NCBI GenBank assembly: GCA_907163375.1
Contig: CAJQUW010006363.1
Coordinates: 203,501-267,500 of the forward strand
DNA length: 64,000 nucleotides
From: Prostheceraeus crozeri
Lineage: Eukaryota > Platyhelminthes > Polycladida > Euryleptidae
Direction: 5' to 3'
In this document: positions 44,991 through 58,147 of the stretch, piece after piece
Numbering within the stretch: the first letter of the stretch is position 1
Layout of the letters: each line of letters starts with the position of its first letter
Notes under the pieces: model-generated
What the model saw: the letters and a program-made list of their open reading frames with translations, nothing else
The model's database searches: none
Told to the model about the DNA's origin: nothing
Position numbers and translations under genes: made by a program

Positions 44991-47739
44991 GAATTTGGCT
45001 CTTTCCAAAGAAAAGAAAATTATGACCAACAGCCAAGGAATCTTACAATACCATTGCTTTAAATAGTGCGGGGGAATATTTCCCAAATCCCCCACGGATA
45101 CGTCGCCAATGAATGCACACTTAATACAATTAATTTTGAAGGTTCTGGCGTCTAATTATCTATTGAGAAAAGAAAAACTTAAATATTACGAAAATTTATC
45201 ATTAAATTGGAATGCTATCATTTATCTATAAGGCATTTAAACAAAAGAAGATTTTTTGAACAGAATTTGGGCAGAAATGCATGTTCTCGCTTTGTGAAAT
45301 AATTTCTGTTCCGCTCTTGCGTCATGGACGAGAATTGTTTGGTGAACATGATATAGATCTTGACATAGTATGGATGTACATAAAAGTCGAGAAATCTGTT
45401 TAAAACTCTCAGTCAAAACAGTCAAGCTTTGTCTCTTTCCGTGACACGTTACCGATTAATTCTCCACTCTTGATTATTGAGTGTTGTACTAAGACCTCTA
45501 TAAGCAACACCGGTTCCGTAGTACTAACCATCTCAGAATGGTGAAGATCACCCACTCCAGTGTGTAGCCATTTGATTCACACCGTTTATTTTTCGTTTGA
45601 GTCTATAAATGTCCGATGCTTTCACTAAGCATTGAGATATTGTTTGTCCTGCATTCTTTTCAAGTCTTTCGTCTCATCTGATCATTGCATCGATGCCACT
45701 TGTTTGACTTTAGTAAAACTTTTAGGCTTGTGCTTCTTAAACAATTTCATTATAAGTTACTTCTCAGCTGTTTCTTTACTTAGCATTAAAGAGAAATTTT
45801 CCGATAGATAAATTACTTCATATGTTGGTGCTTGCGAAAGGAAGTGTTTTAGAATCACAATATTTAAACATGTTCCTTCTAGCCTCTGTAGAATAAACGT
45901 GTGCATATATTTTCATGTCGTCAACAAAAATTTGACGAAGCATGAATTGTCAACATGAATTGTGTATTTGGTAAAACTACACATATGCAGATAATGTGGA
46001 TACTACCAAATCAAAAAGTTAGTTGGTAAACTTCCAAAATCTTCCGCGCAGACTTATCGATGCCTTCAAGAAATGGGAAGAACGACATTGTACGATGCCT
46101 CGAAATACAATCTCACAGGTTCACAGAGGATTTCACTGTTTGCCAGAGGCATGCGTCTTAACGTGGACGCGCATAAGTGTGAACCGGCCTTAAGGCATCA
46201 ACTTATAATATTCTTCAAACCCGCACTGCCGAGATTTCGAATTTTGGAGTCCCAATCAAACATTGCAAAGCTATAATAGCTATAGCTAAAATTTTCAGAT
46301 ATGCGTTCAATGAACGTTGATGTGTTTTACATTGCCCATGGAAGGCACTGATGCTGAGAGACCAACTGTGACATATTATATACATTAGGCCCTATATTAT
46401 CTTACCAAAATAGAACTGGGAAGAACGATTACTTCTTTTGGATGACCAGCAAACAAATATCGAATAAAATGATCAACTATAATCGTCATTCACGTAAATC
46501 TGCGTCGTTATTTATTTTTGGAAGTGTGGTATTGTAGATTTGACATTATGATTGTCTTTATCTGTTTGTCACATAACCTTTGGTGTTATACACAATGTCT
46601 TTCAAAGTCAAACAGGTGAATTCTTATCTTCGACATTATCGTAATCTAAGGCTGCATTTGTCATAGCTTTGTTTTTAAGCATTTTTGTATGATTGTTTCC
46701 TACATTCTAGTCGGTCGGCCAGTTTTGATATTTTGTCAGTGTCGGGTGTACAATGATGACATCAAGCAAATATTTTTCCAAATGATACATTCTTTTTCAA
46801 TCAAGAAACAGGGGCCTTCCGAATAACGCAGGTAAAGCAATGCAGCACTCGATGATAACAGAAATACATTGTTGAATATCTATTCCAATAAACGTTTGAT
46901 TTGCCTCCTTAAACATGCAAAATCAAGAAAATGAAATTTCAGTACGTCAGCAGTAATGTTGTTGACAAGAGACTCTTCATAAAATGACGCAGGCGATTAC
47001 TTAATTATCAACTCCTTTATCTATAGCTGCAGGTTGACATGAAAATTGACTATGTACAAACTAAAAAGTTCCCAACACTTCTAGTGTTCGCCCGTCTTCT
47101 GGGGAATTCAGGATCACCTATCAAACGTTTGGAACTTCATGATTGATTTTTTGCTAATCAACTTGCTGCTGTAAATAAGGGAGTTCATATTCATGCATTC
47201 ATCTACGTGATACTCATTGATTCAATCAGTAGTTTCATTGAGGATTCTGAAATAGCACGGAAGTCAAGGCTGTGATGTGATCAGATTTCAAATTTTCATC
47301 ATGGAAAGTGTCATCATGAATTGCACCGGACAAAATAATTTTTCATAGAAGATTTCAATCGAAAATGTAACTTTGCAACGGAATCTGAATGTCAAATTAT
47401 GACCTTTTTACCTGTGAATTTTGATTCCATTTCATTAATATTTTACTGTTATTCTCATAGCTAACCTTCATTTTCCTATTGTCTTGTTTTTTGTATATTT
47501 TTCCATTGAATTATCTGAAAGAAAGTATTGCCCAATGCCAAACAGTAGTAAATAGTAGACGTGAAATGTGCTGAGTGCCGTTATGTGATTACCTAGTTTT
47601 GTGTTTAACTCGTGCTCTGAGCTCCACGTCCACTCATTTTGCCCGCGATCGTCGTTTGAAAAAAACGTCACTTCGTGTGTTTTGCATCTTACATTTTTAC
47701 GCAAATAGTCGACTTTTTCCCGGGGTTAACGTTAAACTG
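44991..47739. other. Interval with no recognisable gene
   Basis: AT-rich DNA with only chance open frames up to about 80 codons. No RNA gene, repeat boundary or conserved domain seen. Confidence 0.45.
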
Positions 47740-48870
47740 CATCCTCCTTGTCAGGAGGAGAGGTAGCACGCTGCTCCCAGGTCTGGAGCCGATGGTACCG
47801 GATGTGTCCCGCTGTCGATATGGTCCTCACTCTTGAGTTGGATGCCAGTGTGCATTAAGCTAGCCCCTAGCTTTTGGACAAGGGAAGACCTAGAGATATA
47901 TAGGCCAGCTGCGAATAATCTGCACAAGCAAGAATGAACAGCCATTATGCTAAGCATGAATGCTATGCATAAGCAGGTGGAGAAGAACACTCCAAAATCA
48001 AACCAAGATGCTGCCTTGCAGTTTTGGCCGCTGACGGCAAAAGGCTAGACCAACCGCCGATATAGGTGGTTAGCGTTAGGAAGATCGTCCGACTGTAAAA
48101 CACCCTGCGCTATTACTATGATGTTTGTGTCATACAAATTACCGAAAACGGCTAGGGCGTCCAACGCAAGCGTCGCGTGTCAGCACTCCCTACTAGAACA
48201 AATACAATGAAGTGGACTAGGGGTTCCGTGGAGACCACGAGCGCGATTAAGGAAGGAATCCCTACTGAATTTTTCAAGTTGGAACGTAGGCAGTATGACA
48301 GGCAAAGGAAGAGAACTGGTGGAGCTGTTCAAGAGGAGGTCAATTGATAACGTGTGTATCCAAGAGCCTACGTGGAGTGGAAAGAATGCAAGGGAATTGG
48401 ACGAGGGTTATGCGATAGATATGCTACAGCGGAGAGAGAGACACCAGATATGCAGTTGGCATCATCTCGATTGCGGAACTGTCTCAAGAAACTCAAACTT
48501 ATTAGGGAAGGCGAAATACGCAAAATTATCTCAGTTTACGCCCCTATGCAGGAAAAAGTGAAGAGGAGATAGAGGAGTTCTATGAAGAGTTCGAGAGACT
48601 CGTGATTACGTGCTTACGCGCAAAAAAGACTGCATATCGGAGGAGATATGAATGGACACGTTGGTGAGAGAAATGACGGATTCCAAGGACCTACGGAAGT
48701 AAGGGAGCTGGAGGCAGAAATGAGGAAGGTGGAAAGCTACTGGAAAGTTGCGAGATCCTGGGATTGGTTCTGGCAAATACCCTCTACACAAAAAAGAAAG
48801 AGCTCAGATTACTCAGAAATACTCAGATTGACTATGCTATGCTAAGAAGAAGAGAACGAGAGAACGAATC
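47740..48870 (+). mobile_element. LINE 5' part: leader and APE-type endonuclease, RTE/CR1-like
   Basis: From ~48255, FSSWNVGSMTGKGRELVELF, then RSIDNVCIQEPTWSGKNARE, gives the start of an apurinic-type endonuclease (normally WNVRSMTGKG... VQETKW). Further on come IISVYAPM and, after stops and frame changes, LVLANTLYTKKKE and TQIDYAML, the endonuclease C-terminal landmarks. The GC-rich, non-AT stretch before it (47740-48240) resembles a LINE 5' leader. The piece breaks off near 48870. The linker and RT of the same kind of element are at 56575-57480. Confidence 0.65.
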
Positions 48871-51800
48871 TGGAGAGAACGAAGGACTGCAAGGTCATGC
48901 CTGGGCAGGCACGTGGGAACGATTTTTCGGTGGGGGGGGGGCTAAAATTTTGGGTGTTGCAAAACGAATTTTTAGGCGGTTAACGGAGGAATATTACTCA
49001 CTTTGGCGGAAACTGCCTTCGTCGGGATGAAACTCTGATATTTCCTTCACTATTTTTTACATTCAAGCTGAATATTGTTATTAAGTTTTGGCATCAGCTT
49101 TTTATCATCATGGCCTCTCGTTATCTTGAATTAGGTACACATGAACTAAATGACAAAAAAGGGGCTCACTCACTCTCCAAAGTAAAACATGCGTTTCATA
49201 ACAACATGCATGTCAATCCACATTTTGTTATACCAGTGTAGATATAAACATATTTTGATTTTTTGTGGCCATTCGAATTGGATTGCTTTGACAGGATCAT
49301 TCCAATTGTTTCAATTGTTAGGAAACAGGGATACATTTTTCCACCAATCCTTCCACTTTGAGATCTTTTAAAGCGCTTGTTTACTTAACAAATATCATTT
49401 TTGATTGTTTAACACATAGACCCTACATCAATTTGACGTTTTTCTAGGTCTACATCAACATGGCTTAGTTTTATAAATAATTATTTTAGTTCAGTTCATA
49501 GGAATCTTTTAACAGGGTGCCCGCGGGTCTGGAAAAGTCTGGAAAATAGGGTGGTCTGGAAAAAGTCTGGAAAAGTATTATTTTTAAGAAAATGTCTGGA
49601 AAGTTTGGAAAATAGGGAGGGCTAGAAAAAGTCTGTAAAATCTGGTAAAATATTGGATAGATATTACGTAAGTGCATAGACGTAAGTCTGGGAGTATTGA
49701 AGCTTCACTCACATTATTCCTATTGCAAACTGCGCATATAGTATTGCTTTCCTAGCACTTCTATTTTCCTTTTCAAAGATTCTTGCTAGTACTTACAGGT
49801 AGTTGAGTGACCATTTGAGGAAAGAGAAGCACTAGGAAAGCAATGAAGCGCAGTTTATCTCAATGAATGCACAGAATGCGATTGGAACTATATGCGCGAA
49901 ACGTTAAAGACATTGAGAAAATAAGAAGAACCCTTGGTGTGAAAACTCAATGGGGACAAAATCGTAATTGGGAAAACATTTTAGTAAACAGAGTCATATA
50001 TTTAATGAAGACGACATAATGAGGGAGAAAATAAACGCAGATTGATTAAGTAAACCATCTGGTCAATGACTTGAGACGTTTAGAAGTGTTATAAATCTTG
50101 TTGATAAAGAGAAGTTAGATGAGTGACTGTAACGTCTATACCTTTTCATTATTTTCGATATTTAATTTTGCTAGGGTATGTAGTTAGTTATTAATGAAAT
50201 TGCCTTACCAAAATAGTCCGTTTCTTACGCGCTAAAGGTTGTGATATTTCAACGCAAGTGATTTTCATAATTTAGTGATACAAAATTACCGTTAAACAGT
50301 TGCGCAAGAATAATCGATTATAGCTGCAAGCAGCAGACTACATCCCTTTTTTCGAAACAGTGCTTAAGAGTGATATGCACTATAAAAATGCTCGTATGTG
50401 CATGCCGTTTGTGTAGTGCTGTAGTTGCAAAAAGGGTAATATCATGTTTGAATAAAATCATCTGAAGAAGAAAATTATATTTCACTGATTATAGAAAAAA
50501 TGTGAAAAAATGCGCTCAAGAGTGAAAGCGTTTAAATGCCAGCTGATAACCACTGAAATTCATTCATCACAATTGCAAAAAACTTTTGTGGCAAATTTAA
50601 AGTAAGGAAACTAGGCCTTTTTTGTAGCATTTTGAAGTACAATATTCCTTTTTCATTATTGCATCTACTGGTGAAGCTAAAATTCATTTATTAAGGCGCA
50701 AATTATCATTTCATCGATAAATATTCGTAGCTTGAATGTAAAAGATCTTTCCAGGATCCAAGTGCATACGAACATTTATTTAGCTCATTCAGTTCATCGT
50801 TCATTCGACTATTTTGTTCGATCAATCAGTTCGCTCGATTGTTCTTTTAAAAATCTAGAGCTAAGCCGTTCCACTGAAACACTAAAGTCAGTCACTTCCA
50901 TTTGGTTCACTTTGAAAGGTAGCAACGTTGTAGGACTTGGCGCTCGGTGACCACATTAAGAATCAAAGAAGTCTTCATAGTGTCTGTCATTCTTTCTTAT
51001 AAGCCTACTTTGTCATTCTGTCAATTTTGATAACTGTAGCTGATTTGCCTTTGTGTCACAAATCGACTTTGACGCACCTAAAGCTTGTAAATGAACAAAA
51101 ACATCAAATTGTTTTTGCTTTCAAATTGCGCTTTGTTTTTATTTATTTATAAATTAAGTAGGGTGTCAAATTTCTTTCGTGATACATAAAACTGTTACTA
51201 AAGGGAAGCCATCCAATTCCAAATCCCGGATTCCTGGAAAAATGGCAACCCTACACTGTTAAATTCATCTAGTAGTTGATTAACATGTATTCCAGAATTA
51301 TATAACTCGCAAATATTTGAAGCCATCATTACTTGGAATTTTACTACATCTGTTAATTTTTCACCATGCAGAAATCGAGAGAAATTATTTGAAATATTTC
51401 AGAAAGCGCACGAAAATTCTTATGCGACGCTACGCCGGCTAAAATGACTTTAAAAATCACTGTCTGGTCTGATCTTTAATCTACTCATTTACATTGTACT
51501 ATAATGTGTTCGCGAACAAAAACAGCAGTACGGATTTGTCTTAGTGAAAGTTGCTCTAAACAGATGTCTATGTCTTAACAGCGATAAGTGATGTGAGAAT
51601 TAATCTCCCCCATAGTAAATGTAAGGCTGAGCTGAAAAGTATCAGTCCAGTTCGTTCGCCAGTTTCATGAACGAGAAAATAAAAGTTGATTTTAGTGGCA
51701 GTTACTAGGAAGTCCTGTTTGCCAAGCTCCTTTGCTTACTAGTAAACGACTAAGAACCTCGTTCATATACAACAAAAACTTGTAGCGCACTTGTTAGAAC

Positions 51801-51949
51801 TACTAGATAAACAGACTGTTGGTCCCTCAAATCATTTTGTCACTTTGTTTGATTTGCGAAGAGGTCGAATAGTTGGTGTCCTCAAGTACATGTTCGGTTA
51901 TTTTCCGCCGGTCTCTTATTTCATCGTAGCTATTGCGTGTAGGTCAGCT
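48871..51949. other. Interval without a gene; one short-unit repeat
   Basis: Holds a G9 run (~48936), the GTCTGGAAA repeat at 49512-49650, and otherwise AT-rich DNA with chance frames. Confidence 0.45.
49512..49650. repeat. Short degenerate tandem repeat, GTCTGGAAAA unit
   Basis: Begins ACAGGGTGCCCGCGGGTCTGG and then has six or so copies of GTCTGGAAA with spacers. The ACAGGGTG-type start also occurs at 62517 (ACAGGGTGGCGGCC), suggesting a dispersed repeat family. Confidence 0.7.
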
Positions 51950-53620
51950 TCGCACCAACCTTTGATTCTTTCTGTCCACCACATCATGGATCGGCTGTAC
52001 GATTTGCTATTCACGATACCAAACAGCACAGTCTTCACTTGGCAATGATCTTTCATGTGTCAGATGTGGCCGAACAGACTCACTTTGCGCTTATTAATCA
52101 TCTAAACAAAGCCGCAACTTTGGTTCTACTCTTCTAAGGACTTCATAATTGGTGGTGCGGTAAAACCATCGAACAACTAAAATCCCTCGGAAGCAACGCA
52201 ACTCAAAGGCATCGAGACACTATCCGTCTTTCTCAGCGTTCATGTCTCCGAAGTAATCATCAGCACGCTTGAAACACACGTTTGCAACACCGTGCATTAT
52301 AGTTCTTGTGCTAATCATATCCTCCATATTTTGACAAAAATTGCTAACGTCCTGAATGCCATGCCAATCCGCTGACGAAATTTCACTGCACATCCCTCTC
52401 CATTTATCGTGATTCCAAGATAGGCGTTTGGACTGTTTCGATTGCACTGTTTATCGAAGGCTCTGTCTTTTTACTTGTCTCCACTATCACTAATTCCTTT
52501 GTTTTATCGCTGTTGATCTTACGGCTACATCTTCCTGCATCTGAAGAAACGAGGTTTTGGCCATTCTCCAGCTCACACCGACTTTCAACCGAACGTGCTA
52601 TGTCATCGGCAAGGCTTGGGTTGTTGATAGGCCGTCTCTGAATTGACACCCCTGCCGCATTGCTATAACACGTTGCAGGTATACAAAGCAAAATAACAGA
52701 TCACAAAGGATAGCCCTGTTTGGAATCCTTGTTTGAACTAGTCAGCAGTTTCATTTCCGAGTCTTAGCTGCAGCTTTGGCACTGTAGTGGATGCTCTTCA
52801 AAATGTGGACAATCTTAGCATCCACTCCGCATAATTTCAGTACTGCCGACATATGGCGTCTTGCCGAATGTTACCGAAAGCCTTGAAGCAGACCATCAGC
52901 AATGATCTGTTGCACAGTACTACTGTCTCTACGAAAGCATGTTTCTTCTTTTACCAGGAATGGCTCGACAGAAGCTTTCAGACGCTCTAGGATAATCAGT
53001 AAGAACACTTCATCAGAGATAAGATGAGGCAATTCCTGCAGATGCTTAGATCTCCTTTCTTTGGCGGCAGCGTCACTATACCCGACTTGTTCCATTCATG
53101 AGGAACTTTCTCTTCAGACTATGCTTGACTGTACATAATGAGCAGTGCTTCTGCCAATTCTGCTACACCTGCATGTAGCATCTTTCCTGTGATGCCATCT
53201 GTATCAGGAGCCTTGTGTGGCTTTAGTATCTTGGTCGCTGTTTCGACTTCACACCCGAGTATTTCGCCAGTTCTGTTGTCTTGGAGTGCTATGTCTTCAA
53301 GTTCCGTCGCTACGGTGGTGTCACAATCACACGTCTGCGCATGCAGCTCTCGGCAGTACTCAGTCCATCTCTCCTTGGTCTCTTCGGATGTCTGGAACAG
53401 GTGTTCATCGCGATCTTTAGCAAATAGTTGCTTCGGTTCCTATTTTCTATTGATATCTCTGATCAGCAGGTATGCTTGGCGTGTATCTGCTTCTACACAC
53501 TGCTCAATCAATCTTTATTTCTCCTTTAGCCATATTTCATATCGGTTCGTATCGCCTTTCGAAATTAATGGCACTCGCTCCTGTATATTTTCATGCTCTC
53601 TTCAGACTGTAGTGTGCTAT
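51950..53620 (-). mobile_element. LINE fragment, linker, RT and C-terminal domain
   Basis: Minus strand, N-to-C: KERWTEYCRELHAQTCDCDT (linker), TATKILKPHKAPDTDGITGK and EWNKSGIVTLPPKKGD (RT start), LLIILERLKASVEPFLVKEE with FRRDSSTVQQIIADGL, then VSIQRRPINNPSLADDIARS (catalytic ADD, with S for the usual F or Y), NSDKTKELVIV, and the tail RKVSLFGHICHMKDHCQVKT. It has many stops and frame changes. The family resembles LINEs widespread in aquatic invertebrates. The endonuclease is absent, so it is 5'-truncated. Confidence 0.78.
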
Positions 53621-56574
53621 GTTCCGACTTTGCTTTTCATCCGTGAATAGGAGTTTCCTCTGAGTGGTTCCTGTCTGTCGGTAGACTCTCTGTCACTGCC
53701 TCTTTGATTGCCGAATACAGCCCAGCGGTTCTTTCTTCCAATTTTTTTCCTATAGGTTAATCAAACCAAGCTTTTGGGTGAATTAGGGTAAATCTGGATT
53801 ATCATTGAGTCCGGAATTTTCTTCATGAGTCTGGAAATTATCTTCCGAAAATGCGCACACAGTTTAATCTTTTTCTCGGTAATATACAAATACGTGATAG
53901 ACAACTGCATCACAGAATGTAGTCTGAATGATTTTACAGTATAAACACTTTATTATAATATGGTGTTGGATATAACACTCGAAGGTTGGAATAAGAAGAC
54001 AATTCATTCTAGCTGCATTTTGTGATGTAATTGAACAACTTGTTCAATTAGGCATCAATATCCTATATTACCGAGAAAGATTAAAAGATTCCGTTGATCT
54101 GGACCAAAATGAGTATTGATGAAACTATGGCATATTGATGTAGAAAAGCGTCAAACTGATATAAAAAATATAATAGATGTTATTTATTAAACAGGTTCAC
54201 TCAAGTGTGCAATCTTTTATCGCATATACAAGTATAACAACGATCACGACACAAAACATCAGGACAGCCATTAATTATGCCATGTGTGGCTAGAATTGAT
54301 TTTGCACTATTTAAGTTTATTATCATAATATATTATTTTGCCTGCCTGAAATATAAGGCGTTTTACAATAAACTAGAAATGGTGTCGTTCATCAATTTTG
54401 TTGTTGTAGCAGATTTGTAATGCTTTTCACTAGCAGCGAATTTCGCACCCGCACAAGCCAATTCAGATCAGTTCAAATCAATCAAAATCATCTAAATGTC
54501 CCATTGAAATTATGTAGACCTGGACCTACATGCAGTTAATTTATATAAAACAAAATTGGACCTAAATAAACATACGAGATGACTATATTTGTGAACATAC
54601 ATAGTCTTTTGCAATCAAATTACCATACTTTTACCAGCGGAAATTTTTTTTTGAATGATTTCTACCAATTTCTGGCAGGCTAAACGACCAATGATGTCGC
54701 TCTGTGAAAGTCGAAGTTGGCCTTTAAGCATCACACTTTTAAAGACATTTGCTGAACAATTAGTAAGCATGTTGATTAGACTCAGTCAATCTTTTATGTA
54801 CGCGTACAGCATCTGATTGAAATTAGATTGCTCGAGTAGGGCCGAAGTAATTGAAGTATAGTGATAAGTTATATGAAAAATTCAAATTTCCAAAATTTGC
54901 GGAAGTGCTTTCGAATTGCCCCTCCCTTTCATTCTTCATTTTCATTTTTCGCAACTGCACGGTTAACATATGTACCGGGTATATACTGTATTTTAAATGC
55001 TGATAATACGAATTGGTTGACCTCGATCAAATGCGCACGAAATTCCTGTGATGTAATAAGAAAAACGAGTTCCATCTGTAATTTCCATTGTGTATTTTTG
55101 CTTTAAATTAGGTCCACCAAAAGTTAGAAAATCATACCGGTAACTCTAAAAAATTGCCAAATTTTCCGATGAAATATTGTTAAATTTACATCACTGCCTA
55201 TGGTTCCTCTTTCATAACAAACGCAATAAATCCTTGCTTGTCTTTCACCGTTGAATAATAATTAATTGCATTTCCAATCACCTGGTGATTTACAAGTTCA
55301 TAGAGTTATGTAGTATAGCGGTACTAAAAGCTTGGTCTATGGCTACACAAAAGCAGCTAAGTCAAAAAACGGGTCATTGACTTTGGTCACCGAATGATGC
55401 TTTTGACCCGCTGATCCGGTGTCATCGCTGGTTTGTAAACTTTTAAACTATCATATTCTAGCTTTTTGCCTTGGCAAAGATTTCAGCAAGCGATTTCCTT
55501 AGACTTTCAGAATGCAAGAATGATTTTATGAGTGCTTATTATACTCGCAGCTCCATCACTGACATCCATCCCCGAAAGCATAATTTCAAAGGAGAATCCG
55601 CAGCTTCTCCTAATTATGTATTGACGAACAAGGCTTCCAGGACTGCTGCAATCATCATCGATTGGTGGAATCTTTGTCTGATCCTTGTCCTATTTTACCA
55701 TTCACCAGATTATGCAAGAGCCCTGAGTGTCGTTTCGAGGCACAAGTCGAATTTCTCAGGCATACCCATCTGGCGAATTTTTCGTACAGATGCTCTTAGG
55801 ATCTTTTGATCAAGTTGTCATACTGTCAGAAATCAATCACATTCTGATGTAGGGAAAAAGAGCTTGACATGTGGATGGGATTTCCTAAAATTTGATGGAA
55901 TTCATGACGATTTGAATAATTTGAAGATATTCATGACATAAGATAAGCGCAAGCAGTGAAAGGCTGTTTTTACTTTTCAGCAGATACATTGAGATTCTTC
56001 GCTCATTAAACAAGCTCTCACAGCCCTAGTAAAAATTCCCGTTCATCGCATCTTCAGCGAACTTAGAAGAACAAACAATCTAAGTCTGGGGGTCCTGTTG
56101 GGCTCTGCAGCACTGAACTCGCTGCAGTAGCTCTATTTCATTCATGCACAATCATGAGTCACGTGACAGGAGAAAATACGTATGGATTATTCTAATAGAA
56201 ATGAAATTACTCAGAAATGTTAGGGAAATATTTGTTCTGTATTGATAAATATAGCCTATCGATTAATTAGACGATAGTCTGACTGAATGTCTCGGAGCTG
56301 CCGCAAATAAGTAAAATTTTAGGAGGCTTTAGCCCTCCCTAGCCCCCTGTTCCCGCGTGCCTGTACCTGGGGAGGCAGTAGCATCGCAACACAGACTTTG
56401 CCTGAAAATGGGGAAGAAAGTCATAAGGAGAAAAACAGAGGTCAGACGGAAAGAGAGAGAGATTTCGGAAATTGAAGGAGGAAGACAGCAGTAAAGATTA
56501 AGTATTGAGAAAGATAACGAGAGGTGCTGAAATTGTGGAAAATACATGGTTAAATATTTAAGAGGTCATGCAAC
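53621..56574. other. Interval with no recognisable gene
   Basis: AT-rich DNA. A 112-codon plus-strand frame at 55471-55809 shows no motif. At 56322-56367 is a C-rich block (CCTCCCTAGCCCCCTGTTCC) like that at 37674-37718. Confidence 0.4.
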
Positions 56575-57480
56575 AGGCGGCTGAGGAAATGTGTGGTAAA
56601 ACAAAGGGAGGAAGACGGGAGATAGATGAGACTGTAATGTAAGATGTAATATAGACGTGCAAGAGAAAATTAGAGGAAAGAAGAAAGATTTTAAAGATTG
56701 GCAGAAGACAGGCAACAGGTATTTAAAGGATAACTATGCATCAGCTAAGATGCAGGCAAAGCGAGCAGTGGTGAAAGCCAAACATGAAGCATGGAATGAA
56801 TGGCACTAGAAATTGGAGACTGTTGACGGGAGAGACCCATCTACAAGATACCAAAACAGATAGCATCAAGCAGAAAGGATATACTGTAGATGAAATGGCA
56901 GCAATCAAATATCAAGGTTACAGAGGGATTAAACTCCTAGAGCATCTTATGAAGGTGATGGAAGGTATTCTGAACCGGAGACATGAGATAAATTTCAAAA
57001 CAAATAATAAGCAGTTTGACTTCAGCTAGGGCAATGGTATCACCGATACAGTCTTCGTGGTAAAGTAGCTGAAGGAGAAGCACCTTTGGAAACAGAAAGA
57101 CCTATTCCAACTTTCGTTGACTTAGAGAAAGCATGCGACCGCGTACCAGGGAGCTTGTTTACTGGTGTCCTAGACGAAGAAGAATTCCAGACATATCATG
57201 GCAGCGTAGCTGCACGAAATGCATCGCACTCTAAACGAATTTTAGAGTTTTTGATACTCAGCTGACCACCAAAAGGCTATCCTCCTCTCCACATAATCAA
57301 GAATTCCAGAAAGGCTGTTGAGAGCGACATATGAAAATACCGAAATAGTTGTGAGGACAACTCATGGACCTACCGAGCCGTTTGAAATCAAATTTGGACT
57401 TCACTAGGCATCAGCACTCAGTCCGTTCCTATTCATGGTGCTGGATGCCATCAGCAAGAAATTCAGAGGCAAAGTTTCAT
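56575..57480 (+). mobile_element. LINE fragment: linker and N-terminal half of RT
   Basis: Plus strand: EEMCGKTKGGRREIDETV (linker, usually CG-TKGGR), AKMQAKRAVVKAKHEAWNEW, then KYQGYRGIKLLEHLMKVMEG and LNRRHEINF (RT start), FVDLEKACDRVP (motif A, with C for F) and, further on, LHXASALSPFLFMVLDAISK-type motif B. It ends before the YADD box. Frame changes and stops throughout. It matches in kind the endonuclease piece at 47740-48870; the two may be complementary fragments of one family. Confidence 0.72.
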
Positions 57481-58147
57481 GCAAATTGATACTATAGCTC
57501 TTCATTCCTTATTAATAACTTGACTTGCCATATTTAGTTTATCAAACATATTGCTGTCACACAAATAGTATCAAAAATCTCTTTTTGACTACATGTAGCA
57601 TATTTTATACGCATGATTAATGAAATAACGCCAATCAATGACTGGAAGTTCGTATTCAATGGAGAGATACTATGAGTCTTCTTTCACTGGTCAAGTGATA
57701 ATCAGTTTAGACTAAAGGCATTGGATGTATTGGCATAAAATAAAACCGCAGCCTTTAGTTTCATCTTTTAATTCAAGTGTTTTCCAGAATGTAATTCAAC
57801 TGGCGTAATTGATATTTATATTGAATGTGTAATTATTAGTGGTTAGCATTATTGTGTATTAACATTTATGCACACCAATAACCCAATAACACATCATGTT
57901 ACTCTGAACAAGTAAATGTGGTTGAATGATTGGAGTGGTCCATGGCATTCGGGAATTTTGATTCTGGATTAGCTCGGTCACCATGTGCTGTTGAAATCAG
58001 ATCCACCGATGAGGCTTATAAATCAGGCCGATCATATTTCTCAAAGCTCAATTATGTAATGGTGTTTAGTCTTCATCCAATGTTCGTGTCAAGCGATTTT
58101 CTGTCCGCTTTAAATCTTGAAATCACCTTCATGTTTTTATGCTTTAA
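57481..58147. other. Interval with no recognisable gene
   Basis: AT-rich; only a 79-codon plus-strand chance frame at 57930-58169. Confidence 0.5.

Noticed and set aside
53138-53650. 170-codon plus-strand frame rich in Ser and Cys
   Set aside because: It is antisense to the linker and RT start of the minus-strand LINE at 51950-53620.
55471-55809. 112-codon plus-strand frame
   Set aside because: It begins without good context, has no motif, and the opposite strand is equally open; likely chance.
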